Both the position numbers and the translations under genes were made by a program. From Capitella teleta (Eukaryota; Annelida; Polychaeta; Capitellidae): 64,000 nt of DNA. Position 1 is the stretch's first letter. Each line of letters begins with the position of its first letter. Shown here in pieces: positions 1-19,600 of the stretch. The DNA is taken from the NCBI GenBank assembly GCA_000328365.1, contig KB310768.1, forward strand, positions 213,078 to 277,077, given 5' to 3'. Under the pieces are notes generated by a model. The model searched no databases, was not told the DNA's origin, and was given only the letters and a program-made list of their open reading frames with translations.

Positions 1-771
1 CGGAAGTTTCGGGAGGATATATGCCACCCACACCTCTTGATCGACTTTCGACGCATCTAATAATCGTTCACACGTCGACAGATACTTGTCCATTTTCGTC
101 TTCTCTTCCCACGGCGGAAGAGATACTGCGTGGACGTGTGGCGATCGGGGCTTGCTGCTGCTTGTAAGTCGCAGTTTTTCCAATTCAAATTGGCGCTGGC
201 GCTCAACTTCCTCTTCTTCTCTTTCTTGCTCCTTCCTTCGTTCTTCCCTCTCTTGCTCCTCCCTGTACATTTGTCTCTTCTCTCCCATGTCGGCTTCGGC
301 GAAAAATGGCAGACGCATCAACTTCTCCCACAGAGGATCCATTTGTCGCGTTTCCGTGAGTGTTTCTTGCGCAACGTCTGACATGCTTTGGGCTTCGTCT
401 GGTGTTTTGGAAGTCGAATTCTGCGACATGCTTCTGGTAATTGGCATTTGGTTCACACTTATCTGATGAATGGTGTAGTAGATATCCTCAAACACGAAAT
501 ATCCGAATTGAATGATCCCGGATGAAGAGCCCCCATGTAACGAAGATGTTACTTTTGTGTAATTCTACTTGGGATTTAGAGGTTGAGAGGTTAAAACACA
601 AGAGATGTTTTCGCTGTGGCTACTTCCAGTTCTGCCGCGATGCACGGGAGGAGGCTTGGTTTCATACCGAAAATTCAAATTGAGGCGATAAATCGCCGGC
701 GCTAATGGCTGATCGTCCATTAGCCCTTGACAGCTGACGCCGGACACGATACAGGAGACCAGCCACTGACA
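1..771 (-). mobile_element. LTR retrotransposon, Ty3/gypsy-like, 5' portion (LTR, leader, start of gag), runs off the left edge
   Basis: Read on the minus strand, the order is an LTR-like block (771-536), a short leader, then a Gag-like reading frame that begins MPITRSMSQN at about 447 and continues to the window edge. The frame has a charged Glu/Arg/Lys-rich coiled stretch and then a segment with LPPWEEKTKMDKYLSTCERL, which resembles the start of the capsid-like region of Metaviridae Gag (a short Pro/Trp motif, then an acidic DxYL helix and a later Trp). Only the 5' end is visible, and that part looks whole. Pol and the other LTR lie outside, so age cannot be estimated from LTR divergence. 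The Ty3/gypsy assignment is by resemblance and is not certain. If the ABCG2-like gene continues to the left, this element lies in one of its introns in the opposite orientation. Confidence 0.7.
536..771 (-). repeat. Long terminal repeat (5' LTR of the element above)
   Basis: On the minus strand the block starts TGTCAGTGGCTGG and ends ATCTTCGTTACA, so it has the expected TG...CA ends and is about 236 bp long. It is followed at once by TGGGGGCTC, which fits a primer-binding site position. The borders are inferred from these ends because the partner LTR is outside the window. Confidence 0.6.
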
Positions 772-2308
772 ATGTATATAGCTTAACTAATTGCCGGAAA
801 ATTAACAGAATTTCACTCATTTTTCAGACTAACAAAAGCAATACATGTAGACAAAGAGTGTAATGAACCAAGTGTTATGAGAGGCCAATACATGTACAAA
901 TTAATTTTGGCCTCTGAATTCTGAAATGAGGGTTCGGCAGTGTTATAAATTGTAATAGTTAAAAAACAATCAATCAAAAAGTGGCTTAATACCAGGTACA
1001 TACTTACGTGCATACTACCTTCTTTTAAACAAGATATTTATTTTATAGAGTCTGTTTTTAAATACTTGAAAGGTTTTATTAATGTTGATTTTACTGATGA
1101 AGTGAGCATCTTAAATAATACACGCACTCTTCGTTCATCGAACACCGGTCTCCTTTTTAAAAAGCGTAATGTCTGTCATCTATTTTAGTGAGATTGGCAA
1201 TGGGTGGTTACTCACCAATGGAAGGAGTTGACGGACTTGTGAAGTCAGAGACGAGTCGCAGGAGTAGCGTGATATGCTTCTACTGCGGTCTTTCGTCGTC
1301 TGCCGTTTTCTTGTCTTCTTCCAGTGGTGGCGCTCTTGTCGCGGCCGGTGGTGGCGTCACGGGTCGCGGTCTTGCTTCCCGCCACACTACGGAATAGTTC
1401 ACCAGCTTTTTTTTTTGGAAATTCGCCAACTGTTTTCGTATTTAAAGATCGTTTGATGGCTTTTTACTTTTCCAAACTTGAGTCGTTTTACGATGTTTTT
1501 AATTCTTGCAATATTACTTCTATTAATTTTGTCGTTAATTGCACAGGGTCTTATCATGTTACTTGATTTTCGTTATTTTATTTTGTGTTCCGATTTTATT
1601 TCTGTCTAGACAGAATGCCGTCTGAATATTCTCATATACAGACGGAGATATAACTGTACATAAAACTGGAAGTTGCATGAAATGATCATGAATTCAGCGC
1701 TCAATTTCAGACGATCGTGGAAAAATGTGTAATTTGGCAATTAAGAACGCTACCACCAGCCTGAAACTCACACAAACTAATCCTGATATATTTTGCCACC
1801 TAATTAAATAGTGAAATACACAAACCATATCCTCAGTTTATAAGTAAAACCACTTAAACGCTCGATTGAACAAATTATAAAATTCTATATGCAAATGAAC
1901 TAGCTTTGGGAGGGGGGAGGGGCCAGAGGGGGATCCTTCAATACTTCAATTGAAAAATGTCGTACGGATTGCTTGATTAGTCCTGCTAATTCCTCAAGTG
2001 AAGTCTAATATTGGCAAAATAGAGTTGTTTTTTATTTATGCTGAGTCCCCCCCCCCAAAAAAAAAGCGGAGAGAAATCATCACAATTCACAATAAAGAAA
2101 ATTGTATAATAATGTTTGTCTCTTGAGATACCTTGCATGCAAAGCAAACATCCTAAAAACATCGACAAAAGCGAGTTTTATCCCATCATCTCATTCTCAC
2201 AGTTGAAAAGTATGCAATTATTATACTGATTTCATCTGTCATATATTGATTATTTATAGGCTGTGTCTTTTCATTATTCACATTTTGTTTATGCCATAAA
2301 TTTTCACT

Positions 2309-2336
<28 letters not shown>
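2309..2336. repeat. Poly(A) run, 28 A
   Basis: Uninterrupted A28. It may be a retroposon tail or a simple repeat, since no recognisable element body abuts it. Confidence 0.9.
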
Positions 2337-2339
<3 letters not shown>

Positions 2340-2644
2340 ATAAATATAAATAAAATACCAGTAATATACATGTAGCTAGTAATCAGTGATCTCGTAGTAT
2401 TCGTGAAGAAAATTTTTACATTAACCCTAGTCCCTACTAGAAAGTACTATGTCAGTCCGATATATTTTGGGAAAACCCTCGTATATGGATGGGCATACAT
2501 CCTAAAATTAAATTTTAATGAAGTAAACTGTATAAAATCTACTTTCACAGATAGCTCAAATACTAATTGTATATACAATACCATAAACACAATAAAGACT
2601 TGTACAAATGATAACTTCTTATAATACTGAATGTAAAATATTTG

Positions 2645-2880
2645 GATTGGATCGGCTGAGAGCCGCTGATGACAGTAATCGGCTGATAGCGGCGATAAGG
2701 TCCAACTTTCAATTGTTTGTGTTTGTTTGTTTGTTTGTTTCTTCTTCGTCTTATAAATGTGCAAATTCATTTGCGAAAATAAATGATATAGCGGCTGGCC
2801 GACGGCATCAATCGGCGGCGTCTGGCTAAACGGCCAATCGGCGGCGGCTAATACATATCGGCGGCGGCTCCGGGGTCTAA
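2645..2880. repeat. CGGCGG-rich dispersed repeat, copy 1
   Basis: A patchwork of TCGGC and CGGCGG words spaced by AT-rich DNA, ending CGGCGGCTCCGGGGTCTAA. A related block ends CTTCGGGGTCTAAA at 57655-57790. The shared right end suggests a common boundary of a transposable element or minisatellite family. I do not recognise the family. Confidence 0.45.
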
Positions 2881-3132
2881 CATGTATTAAACTGATTATG
2901 ACCGTTCATATCATTATTCCCGGAAAGTTCAACGACAGTAGTGCGGCACTGTTCAAATGCTGACATGAACACGGGTGCATAATGTGCAATTGTACGTAAG
3001 CTTCTACAAAAACAGAACAAAAAGAAATGGATGGGGTCGATGAAGAGAATATAATTATGTTAATGTTTAATTCATTTTGAATCATAACCAATATTCTTGT
3101 ATAAATGTATGACGCCCATTTTTTTTGTCTAG

Positions 3133-4513
3133 ATATGTTTATTTGCACAATGACAATTTTAAGGTGAAAGTTCTCAACGGAAGAGCGTTATTAAATATGT
3201 CGAGGGACGTGAGGACATTCGCAACTCAGGTATTCACCCCACAAAATCGAATACCACTCGATAGATCAGTCCATGTAACAGGTTTTCCTTCATGCTATAC
3301 TTGCACTGATTGCTGGAATAATATACCTTCAACTGGATACAGACATGCAATCAGGCATTCAGAACAGGTGAAAGACTTGGTGAAGCTGTATAAACGCCGA
3401 CTTCATCTCCAACAGGGTCGGTGCGTTCTTTTTCATCACAAACAACGTGGTTTTCAGCGGCAACTCTGCAGTCGATTGTCTCATATCTGATCGACCAACA
3501 TTCATGTGAGATACCTTTGGCCTAATTATGATTCATAGACAATTTTAATTTCTCGCAGCCATGAATCCAGCAGCGGCTTTTACCGCGTGTCCGCATACTT
3601 TGTGTGTCGTGTTTTGTTTGATGCATTCCTCGTGCGATTCCTGCCGACCACAATCTACGTCATCATTGTTTACTTTCTCACAGGTACAGGTGTTGATGAA
3701 ATGGCTCAAATGTTATCCCACACAGCTATGACCAGTTATACATGTTGTATCTCACGTATCATCATATTTCCAGGGATGCAGTTGGATGTGACGAAGTTCT
3801 TTGTCTTCTATTTGACCCTTCTGCTCACCTCCACAAGCGCAGTCTCAATCGCCTTCTTCTCCGCTTCCATCTCGTCCTCTTTCACAATTGCCAGCACGTC
3901 GTGTCTCCTCTTCACAATGCTCATGATGGTAGCTGCTGAGTCTCATATAATGGAGTTAGACTCAATCCTGTTAATTCATTCTATTTGTTTATCCGTACAG
4001 CTAGTTAAATGTCAGCATCGTTCTTCATTATCTCAGTGAATCCACATTACAATGCATGTAACATCAGAAGTTCTAATATTCTCTCTGCATTTGAAGATAT
4101 TTGGGGGTCTCTTAGTGAACATTGATACCCTTGGGAGCTGGTTGTCTTGGATACAATACATCAGCATATTCCGATATGCCAACAATGTAAGATATTGTTT
4201 GGCATGCTATCATGAAACCACGCCTACTATTTTCACAGGCATTATTCATCAACGAGTTGAAAGGACTCGAATTCTGCGAGACTGATGCCGGCAGCAATGA
4301 CACATTTTGGTGAGCAGGTGTTTGTAGAACTTGCACATAACCCTGGGTTCTTTCTCCAGTGACAGTGACCTTGCCCTCGAGTACTTGACCAATCAGGGCA
4401 TTGCGTTTGAAACCACGTGGGACTTATGGCAGAACCAGTTGGCCTTGTCCTGCATTGCAATAACAATGTTTGTTCTCACTTATATCGCTTTGAGAAAAGT
4501 TCACAAATATTAA
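3133..4513 (+). CDS. ABCG2-like half-transporter, membrane-domain exons only (5' part outside window)
   Basis: Eight exons are supported by splice consensus and unbroken phase: 3133-3229, 3282-3367, 3416-3505, 3559-3683, 3774-3928, 4097-4186, 4239-4309 and 4360-4513 (stop TAA). They give about 288 residues. The product matches the ABCG2/ABCG subfamily membrane domain from the first transmembrane helix to the C-terminus. Landmarks are SGIQNRVGAFFFITNN, HESSSGFYRVSAYF, GGLLVNIDTLGSWLSWIQY and the end DLWQNQLALSC...LRKVHKY. The last extracellular loop keeps two cysteines and an N-D-T glycosylation sequon (EFCETDAGSNDTFC). The family are plasma-membrane exporters that dimerise, with an N-terminal ATPase domain. 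No Walker A, signature or Walker B exon is visible, so that half must lie left of the window or be lost. Most introns here are only 48-90 nt (one is 168), unlike the long introns of the other genes. The membrane part shows no internal stop. The exact orthologue within ABCG is not certain. Confidence 0.9.
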
Positions 4514-4693
4514 AAACACTGCGTTACTTCTGCGCGTACATCACAGAATCCCGTTTCCCCTGAGATTACATTGACGCATATATATATTATAATATACCAG
4601 TATGTTTGCAAACCGAATAATATACATCTCAAAATATGTACCTGGATATATGTGGCGTACTTTTTGTGGCCGTAAAAAAAATACAAAAATTCT

Positions 4694-4699
4694 AATAAA
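4694..4699 (+). terminator. Polyadenylation signal AATAAA for the ABCG2-like gene
   Basis: The canonical AATAAA lies 181 nt after the stop codon, followed by a T-rich stretch. It is the first canonical signal downstream, so a 3' end near 4715-4730 is inferred. Confidence 0.55.
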
Positions 4700-5186
4700 A
4701 TCACGATTAATGTCCACTTTTTCTTGGTCTATCACTTCCGATTTATATTCAAGTGAAAAACAATCGCTCGTCTCAGCGAACAGTCGTTGTCAATGCTAAT
4801 AATGTACGCAGCCACAAGATGTCAAATTCCTAAGGGACACACATCGAAGCCGCTTATAATTTGTGTACTACATTCTTCGGATTACATCGCACGTAGAAGT
4901 GAAACTCCGTGCACGACTTAATTGAACGAACTCACACTTTCGATATTGACGTGATTTCATTTCGCCTGTCCACGTGACCAGGGGTAATTGGGTCAAATGT
5001 CAGGCATGGGTGAAATAACACTGAGCACTGAGTAACCCTTGTCTGTACTTGAATGTGTTTAACCCATCTTGCATGCATGTAATGACATAGCATTGGTTAA
5101 ATGCTACATTTCACCCTACATATTCCACGGGCAACAGTGAGGAAAATGGCGTTTTTGAAAAATTCATTTTGGTAATTATTTTCCTT

Positions 5187-5189
<3 letters not shown>

Positions 5190-5228
<39 letters not shown>
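5190..5228. repeat. Poly(A) run, 39 A
   Basis: Uninterrupted A39, the longest homopolymer in the window. Confidence 0.95.
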
Positions 5229-5231
<3 letters not shown>

Positions 5232-5350
5232 AGATCCTTTGCTTAGCGCAATATCCAACACCACAGTTCTCAAAGCGTTGTCCATAAATCACAAATTCTT
5301 TCTTTAGTAAAGGTTCCCATTTCAAATCCCGACCGAGGAGACTGTACGTA

Positions 5351-5427
5351 GTCACCCAGGGGAATCGAACCCCTTACATTTCCATGGATTCTAAGTCCAA
5401 CGCTGTTCCCACTGAGCCAAATATACT
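5351..5427 (-). pseudogene. tRNA-derived relic (decayed tRNA or SINE head)
   Basis: On the minus strand there is an A-box-like TGGCTCAGTGGG, an anticodon-like arm with loop CTTAGAA between TGGA and TCCA, and a near-perfect T arm, AGGGGTTCGATTCCCCT, containing a B box. The 3' acceptor side GGGTGAC is present, but the 5' side next to the D arm does not pair with it, so this is not an intact tRNA gene. The loop would read as anticodon TAG (Leu). A tRNA-derived SINE head is equally possible. Confidence 0.5.
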
Positions 5428-6532
5428 GTAAACATGGACGCATGTTACCATAGTCCTCATGCTGTCAATTAAAGACTAGTCAAGAAATCTCAAGTCATTA
5501 TACCAGTCATTGTGATACCCATGTTGCGAGTTGTGTTAAATCAGCTGAATGCTCATTTGGTCAACATCATCTCATTCTTACATCAATATCATAAACCACT
5601 CTGTATTGTTCTCATATAACAGCCCAAAACAGTCTTTATATATCCATTATTGTTCTCTCAAACTACAGTCAACTTCAGATGTGTTATTGAAGGTCAACTC
5701 CGAATCTCCTGCCAAACAGCGCACCAGCAATCGTTCATTCATTCATATGTGAGATAATCCAGCAATCAGTTCGAAGGACACAAAACAAAAACGCCGATTG
5801 GCAGCAAATTTTAACATAGTTTATTGATGAACACAAAAAAATGAATACAGAAAAAAAAAAAAAAAAAAAAAATCCCTATATTGTTTGTAAAATTCAACAA
5901 TACAAGTAATAGCCATTACGCTCGCTTTTTTCCGGTGTGTATTTGTAGCAAATATTTCGCTGTGGAAGATACTAGTGTCTATTCTCGATTTCTTTCGAGC
6001 ACAATATTTCAGCAAGTGGAGACAAGCTGAAACTCCTGCAAACTTCGCTTAATACTGATCCCACGAAAAAAAAAGTGACCACTTAAAATTTGAAGAAGAA
6101 AAAAATATTAATATTTCTGAACAGAACTGGAGAATAACTCAGCAAGCTAACACCCCTGGTCCATTGTGGAACACCCAAGGGGTGGTGGAGTTTGACACTG
6201 AATTTGGAAGATCAATGAAATAAGACTGAATAAATCGTTGTTTGAACTGAGCACTTCGAAAGGTGAGCGTTCCCGTGGAAACCGTCCTGTTATTGGAGGG
6301 AATAATTTTTGTTTTGTTTTCAGTAACTAAACAAGAACTGTTTGTGTATATTGCTTCACAGTGTCTGCTCCTATAACAATGCTACTTTATATTCCTTTGT
6401 CTTCCTTATTTTGGGTCATAAGAGAGATAATAATCCCAAGCGATTCCCCCATGATATGTCCAAGAAATGCATCCCCGTGGCTTAACACGCCACGACAACT
6501 TTTTTGATTCGCTTATTTTGGTAATTACGGGT

Positions 6533-6548
6533 GGGGGGGGGGGGGGGG
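6533..6548. repeat. G16 homopolymer
   Basis: Sixteen consecutive G, followed at about 6600-6630 by further G/A-rich triplets. Confidence 0.9.
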
Positions 6549-8404
6549 AGACTAACAACTTTGTTTCGATTTGTTTACTTATGGAGGAGGAACAAAATCA
6601 AAGAGGAGGAGGGGGAGGGGGAGGAGGAGTTGAGGTGGCTACTACCAAGTGCTCACACATTGACTATGCTTTGGTAATGACTAAAATAATTGCAACAATC
6701 CACTACTTAAAATCAACAGGTGAAAATTAAAGAGAACACGTATTTGAATTAAAGAAACAGCAGTCAAAACCATTTCAAAAATTAACAAACGAAGAATTCA
6801 AGTCAATGGATACTTCGCACTAAGTTTTGATTAGCTCATACACACAACTCACAACAACCATTGGGATAAATATGGTATATAATGAGCCCTGCTTCTAATA
6901 TGCGCATATATTAGCATTGGTAATTAATGCGCATAATTAAATAATAGGGCTCAGGGAAAAAGGGTAATACACAATAAAGAGGAGAGTAAAATTAAAAACA
7001 AGCCGTTAAGGAGTTGAACAAATTCAAGAAGGAAAAAAAAACCAAACAAACAAAAAAAACCCAGTCTGCACGCACACACAAAATTAAGAAAAATAAATAG
7101 AGGGGCGGTGTTTCGAAAGTAATTTGAATGGGGAACCTAATAATCCAGATCACATGCAATAAAAAGGCGTTGTAATTACGTCTAAAATTGGGCAGTAATG
7201 AGAAAAAAAAATTGACCCTGATTTTTTTCAAGTGCATCATTTCTGCTTGAAACACCTCTAGAGGGATGAACATTTCGCATGGATACACACATGATTCAAA
7301 CATTTTTAATTTCTTCTGGTGTTCCACATATTGCACCAGAATCATAAGTATTCAATTCCGATCACATAATTGCTTCTCCCATTTTTTCCAATGCTTCTTG
7401 AGGTCAACAGAGAAAAAATTAAGATGTTCTTATCTTATCACTTCTTTCTGCTGAGCGAAGAAGCCCGCATGTTTACTTGATAAACAGTCTTATCGAAAAA
7501 TATATCCTCTTTCAAAGGAAAATAAAAGAATTGTATATATCAAACCTTTCTTAACAATAAAAAAAGAAGAAATACCCCTCATGAATAATATAATAAAAAA
7601 AAGAATAAATTAATTGCCTTCTTTAATTAAATTCCTTATCTACTCGATAAGCCATGTTTAAAGGCATTATATCGCAGAAAATGAAATTTTGTATAAAAAA
7701 GACGCTAAATTTGTCAACAATTTCTTAAGTTAGCCAACCGCTTGGATCTGGAGCTGTTCTACCGGATTCCCATAGTGCAAGCTTCTGACGAGATTCTGGA
7801 ACAATCCGGAGAGAGAAAAAAACATAGAGGGGAATTTCGTCATGAAAGGGGAGGGGGGTGGGGGGGGAAACAAGGGTTAGGGACACACATGTTTACAGCA
7901 CGCTTTGATTCCATTGATGAAATGAATTTCTTTGAAGCTCACAAAATATTGAAAATACCATCATTTTCAGTTCGTTGACTCTGATGAACATTCTAACCCA
8001 GTGAGATCAGCTTATGTTTAAAAAGAAAAATAATATTGAAAAAAAAAAAAAAAGCCCTGGTTTTTTTTCGAAAAAAAAAGAGAAGAAAAAAAAATCAGAA
8101 AACAAAAAACAAAAACAAACAAAAAATCGCTATGTACAATGGTTTGTGCTATGTCACCATCCAAAACAATATTAAAAGAAAAATGACCAGAAATTATTAT
8201 TTTAAAATTATGTGTTGTGCTGTTAAGATGCACATTAATTAAGTATGCATTAGATTAGATTACTAGTAGATTAGAAGAATAGAGAAAGGAAAATAAGTAA
8301 CAGGAATGCAGAGAAATAGAATTTGGGTTTTGTTGAAAGGAGAATTGTGCGACAGCTATATTAGAAAGAAACTAAAATCCAACGAAAACTTTTTTTCGCT
8401 GCAG

Positions 8405-8437
<33 letters not shown>
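8405..8437. repeat. Poly(A) run, 33 A
   Basis: Uninterrupted A33 shortly downstream, in gene orientation, of the PCBP 3' end. Confidence 0.95.
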
Positions 8438-8439
<2 letters not shown>

Positions 8440-8813
8440 AACGTCAGTGAAATGACTAGGAAGGGATAATTGAACTCATTAAGTGATTAATCTATATTGC
8501 ACCATTATATCATTTTATTTTAATTGGGCAGTATGTGGGTTTTTTTTAAGCACAAGAAAAAAAAAATTATATTAAAACTTAAATAATGATGTCATGGTAT
8601 GGTAAGTAATTAACAATTCACAATAAAAACAAAAATGTATATACTGAATAAGTACTCTGGCTTCTAAGTAAAACGTCGTCATGGAAACTCTCTCATTCTC
8701 TCAGCCTATGTACATTGAATACAATATTGCTATGTAGACTTCAACGAACAAAATGGTTTATATTTTCATATATATTTATATATATTTTAATAAACACATA
8801 TTTACACAATGTT

Positions 8814-8819
8814 TTTATT
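8814..8819 (-). terminator. Candidate polyadenylation signal of the PCBP gene
   Basis: The minus strand reads AATAAA about 120 nt after the PCBP stop codon. A second AATAAA is at 8514-8519. Which one is used cannot be told from sequence. Confidence 0.45.
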
Positions 8820-8935
8820 TTTGTACATCATCGCTAGCAGGCACAAAATGACATATATCACTTCATATAATTAAGGTAATCACCCTCTCACCAGAAGAAA
8901 AAAAAAAAAACGAAAAAAAAAACCCCCCGGAACAA

Positions 8936-16486
<7,551 letters not shown>

Positions 16487-16616
16487 GGTGACGAACAGTT
16501 TCTATGGGAACCGACACAAGCAAATCCCACTTCGCGCCTCCTGTAGTCCAGTTTCTTGAGCTACTGGGGTCTCCGTATTATTCTTTCGGATTCGTCGAAT
16601 TTACTCCGTCAGAGAT
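16487..16616 (-). other. 5' UTR part of the first coding exon of PCBP
   Basis: Upstream of the PCBP start codon, a strong acceptor (CTTCTTTTCACAG, minus strand) ends at 16617, so the exon likely spans 16616-16346 with about 130 nt of leader. This shows at least one further 5' exon exists upstream. Confidence 0.6.
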
Positions 16617-19600
16617 CTGTGAAAAGAAGACCGCAAGGTCAAGGTCACATAGGAGCGTGATAGCGCAGAGTAATGCGACGTGAATGGCATTCGAGACAAT
16701 ACATGTACATAGTACAATGTATAATCATCAATAGCCTTGCAATAAATATATCCATGAATATTTAATAAAAGTTTCGCGAATTAAACTAAATTCATGTAAT
16801 ACTTGTGACAAATATAAACCAACAAATGCCAGCAGACCGTATATATTAATCCACATTACTTCTAATTACGTCATGAACAGTTCAACCACGGGTGACTGTG
16901 AATAATTGAAACACCTGATTAATATTATAATTATTAATAAATCCATAGCTCAAAAGGCAATATCCATCTTATACAGTGTACTAATTTACACTAAAAACAC
17001 ATTTCGACAAATCTTTCGAGCGAACCATTTTCACGTCGTTTTGTTCTGATTGCAAGGGACTGGGCGATAATAGAGGAACGTGATGCTCTTAGCACTAACC
17101 ACTTCATGCGCATTGAACCCAAGGTGTTCGTATGACGTGGTCACATCCACGCAGTCTATTCAGAATTCACTCCGCTTTGGTGTCCTTTTGTGATTCGCGG
17201 CTGATTAAGATTCATAGCAATATCTTATGCAATACTCGTGCAATTCAATATAGGGACTGCATTGACGGTTGCGTACCATAGCAAAGAATATAGCCCACTT
17301 CGGGAGATTGCTCTCGGCTGGAATTTGGACCGTTCGGCTGTGGGTGAAATATACGTGAGTGTGTTTAATGCCGGGTTCCATATTATAATTGCTATAAGCC
17401 TACACACTGTATAACAAAGGCTGAATAAATTGCATTAGAGTCATTGATCTATGGTAGATTAGCCCTGTATTCTTTTTTGGGCCCTTTTAAACCCGATAGA
17501 AATGAGGAGTTTATGTGTCATTGACCTCTTTGCGGTTGATTAAACGTGAAAAACGTGAAACACAAGTTTCCCATAACAATCATCCAACTCAAAGCCTCCA
17601 TCGAGGCATCGCGTGATTGCAGCGAAATTCCTGAGCATTCGGCGCAAAGTAGAGTACGTGATGCAAAGCATTAATTATGAATGGCGTTATGTTAAATCAA
17701 TTTGTTTTGTGACGACCATTGATCGGACAATCCTCCATGGGAAAAAAACGCCGCCATAGATGAACGGCTTAGGAAGACAATTTTCCCTCTGCGAGATTCT
17801 GCGCGATAGACTATTACTGGGATATTACAGAGGTGTGTATGTGTACATATTATGTCATAAATATGGAAATAGTTTAACGTAATAAAGTCGTATGTCTAAC
17901 TCAGTAAGACTCGCCTATAATGGTTCATACAGAGATAACCTTATGACGTCATATTGCATCATCATATAATTAATTTACTGGCAATGTGCATCAAACCCGA
18001 AAATCGGATCATCTCATTATTTATATGATTGAGAGGAGAGCTCCATCTTTGGCCAAATGAGTGACCTCAAAGGTATGTGTGTGTGTTTTCAATTACACCA
18101 TGCACATATGGGTATACATAAAAAGTAACTCTGATTAATTTTCATGAATTGCATACATTTGAATCTTAAATTATATTTCAATTAATAAATTACAGCGAAT
18201 AATCGATGTTTTATAGCATCCACAGAACAAAGATTAACATTAATCCAAGTAACATGTAAAAAATCTTAGTATTCCAATCAAACGACTCGAGACGGACAAA
18301 ATGCACACGAGTACACTTGGGTACTTTTATGCAATCAACCAAATGTGTACAGGTATATATAGGTACATACTGCATGGAAGTGCATACCTGGATGAACCTA
18401 TAAATGTCACAAGGTTTCCCTCAAGGCCTCGTCAGTCCTATATGTCTGAATTCTTAGCAAAAAGAAGAGAAATCTCGTCTTGAAATAAGCCGCGGATCGA
18501 TCGAGGTAATCTTGTGTATGATGCAGACAATGCCATCGGTATTAAAACCAACAAACCGGAATAGATGCTTCGCACCTGCTTAATCCAGGTGGGCTTTAAC
18601 CGGGGAAATTCTGGGATTATTTCATTATGTAATAACACAACTTCAAAGGGAGCTTAGGATAATAATTATTTATATTGATGCAATTATATTTGCCGTCCGT
18701 GGATTGCGTGTGATGTTCTTGATGACTTATGAACTTTGTGCAAAGGTATAAATATCTCCGAAAATTGACGCGTTCCTAGTGTTTATATAATAATAATAAG
18801 TGATAATTCGCTATTCTAATTAGCAAATAATGCACATACAATTTCAATAGGTGCTGCATAGTTGTGAAGAGAAAAAAAATAAAGTTCGCCAAATACAAAG
18901 TCTTGAGTCTCTCCTAAAACCTCACCTGATTTTTTGCTCCAAATATGCATGTACAATGTTAGTTATACACTGGGCAGGTATTTTATACGAAATGATGTAT
19001 CAGATATATATACATATAGAGCCATGACCGTACGTCAACAGCTGTTGGTTTCCACCATGTGTTGTGTATGTTGGCCATTACATCGATGTCCAGATGACGT
19101 TTTCGTTTGCTATAATGGATTCCACTCGCAAACAGCAGTTTTTAGTCCCCTCTACAAACAGTGCCAACTCGTTATCACGAAATCTAAACCGAAATTCAAA
19201 ACTTCACCAAAATAAACAAATTCAAATATGCTGCACTGTCGAACGTACACTTTCTTCGCAACGGTTTCTCAGCGTCTTTCGGTTGAAGCGATATCGCAAA
19301 TCCTAAACTCGCAAACGGAAAGTTCCGATATGGCATTGCGGGAGCAGGGCGGCGCATTGTTTAGCTGTGAATAGCCTCTTATTTAAATGGATGACACCTG
19401 ACCGCTCCACAATTGATTCTAGCGTGTGACCTGAAAAAAAGCCTCAAAGCGACGCTCTTGAAACAGATGGCGAAAGTTGGCGGTGCTCATCATTGACGAA
19501 GACACGCGCTCCGTGTTTACCAATAACGGCTTCAAAGTGTGCCGTAAAACGATCGAGGCGTCGACACGCGTCGTATGTCGAAGCAAACGGCAACGACTGC

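Larger units (their letters stand above)
772..3132. other. Non-coding stretch upstream of the first visible ABCG2-like exon (probable intron)
   Basis: No coding exon is recognised on either strand, and no nucleotide-binding-domain exon of the ABC transporter is seen. Contents: a GC-richer patch at about 1190-1400 with a good minus-strand donor (GTGAGT, 1215 down to 1210), a C/A homopolymer at 2047-2064, an A28 run at 2309-2336, and a CGGCGG-rich dispersed repeat at 2645-2880. If the transporter gene is intact to the left, this is part of one large intron. Confidence 0.55.
4725..8813. other. Intergenic, between ABCG2-like and PCBP 3' ends
   Basis: No coding exon is recognised on either strand. 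It contains a tRNA-like relic at 5351-5427, poly(A) runs at 5190-5228 and 8405-8437, a G16 run at 6533-6548, and many short A- or T-rich patches. The plus strand is markedly A-rich from about 7.0 to 8.6 kb. Confidence 0.6.

Noticed and set aside
3587-4039. 150-codon single frame across the ABCG2-like exons
   Set aside because: It reads through introns 3684-3773 and 3929-4096. The spliced model matches the ABCG membrane domain and is preferred.
5351-5427. A functional tRNA-Leu gene
   Set aside because: The acceptor stem does not pair and no long variable arm typical of tRNA-Leu is present. Listed as a relic only.
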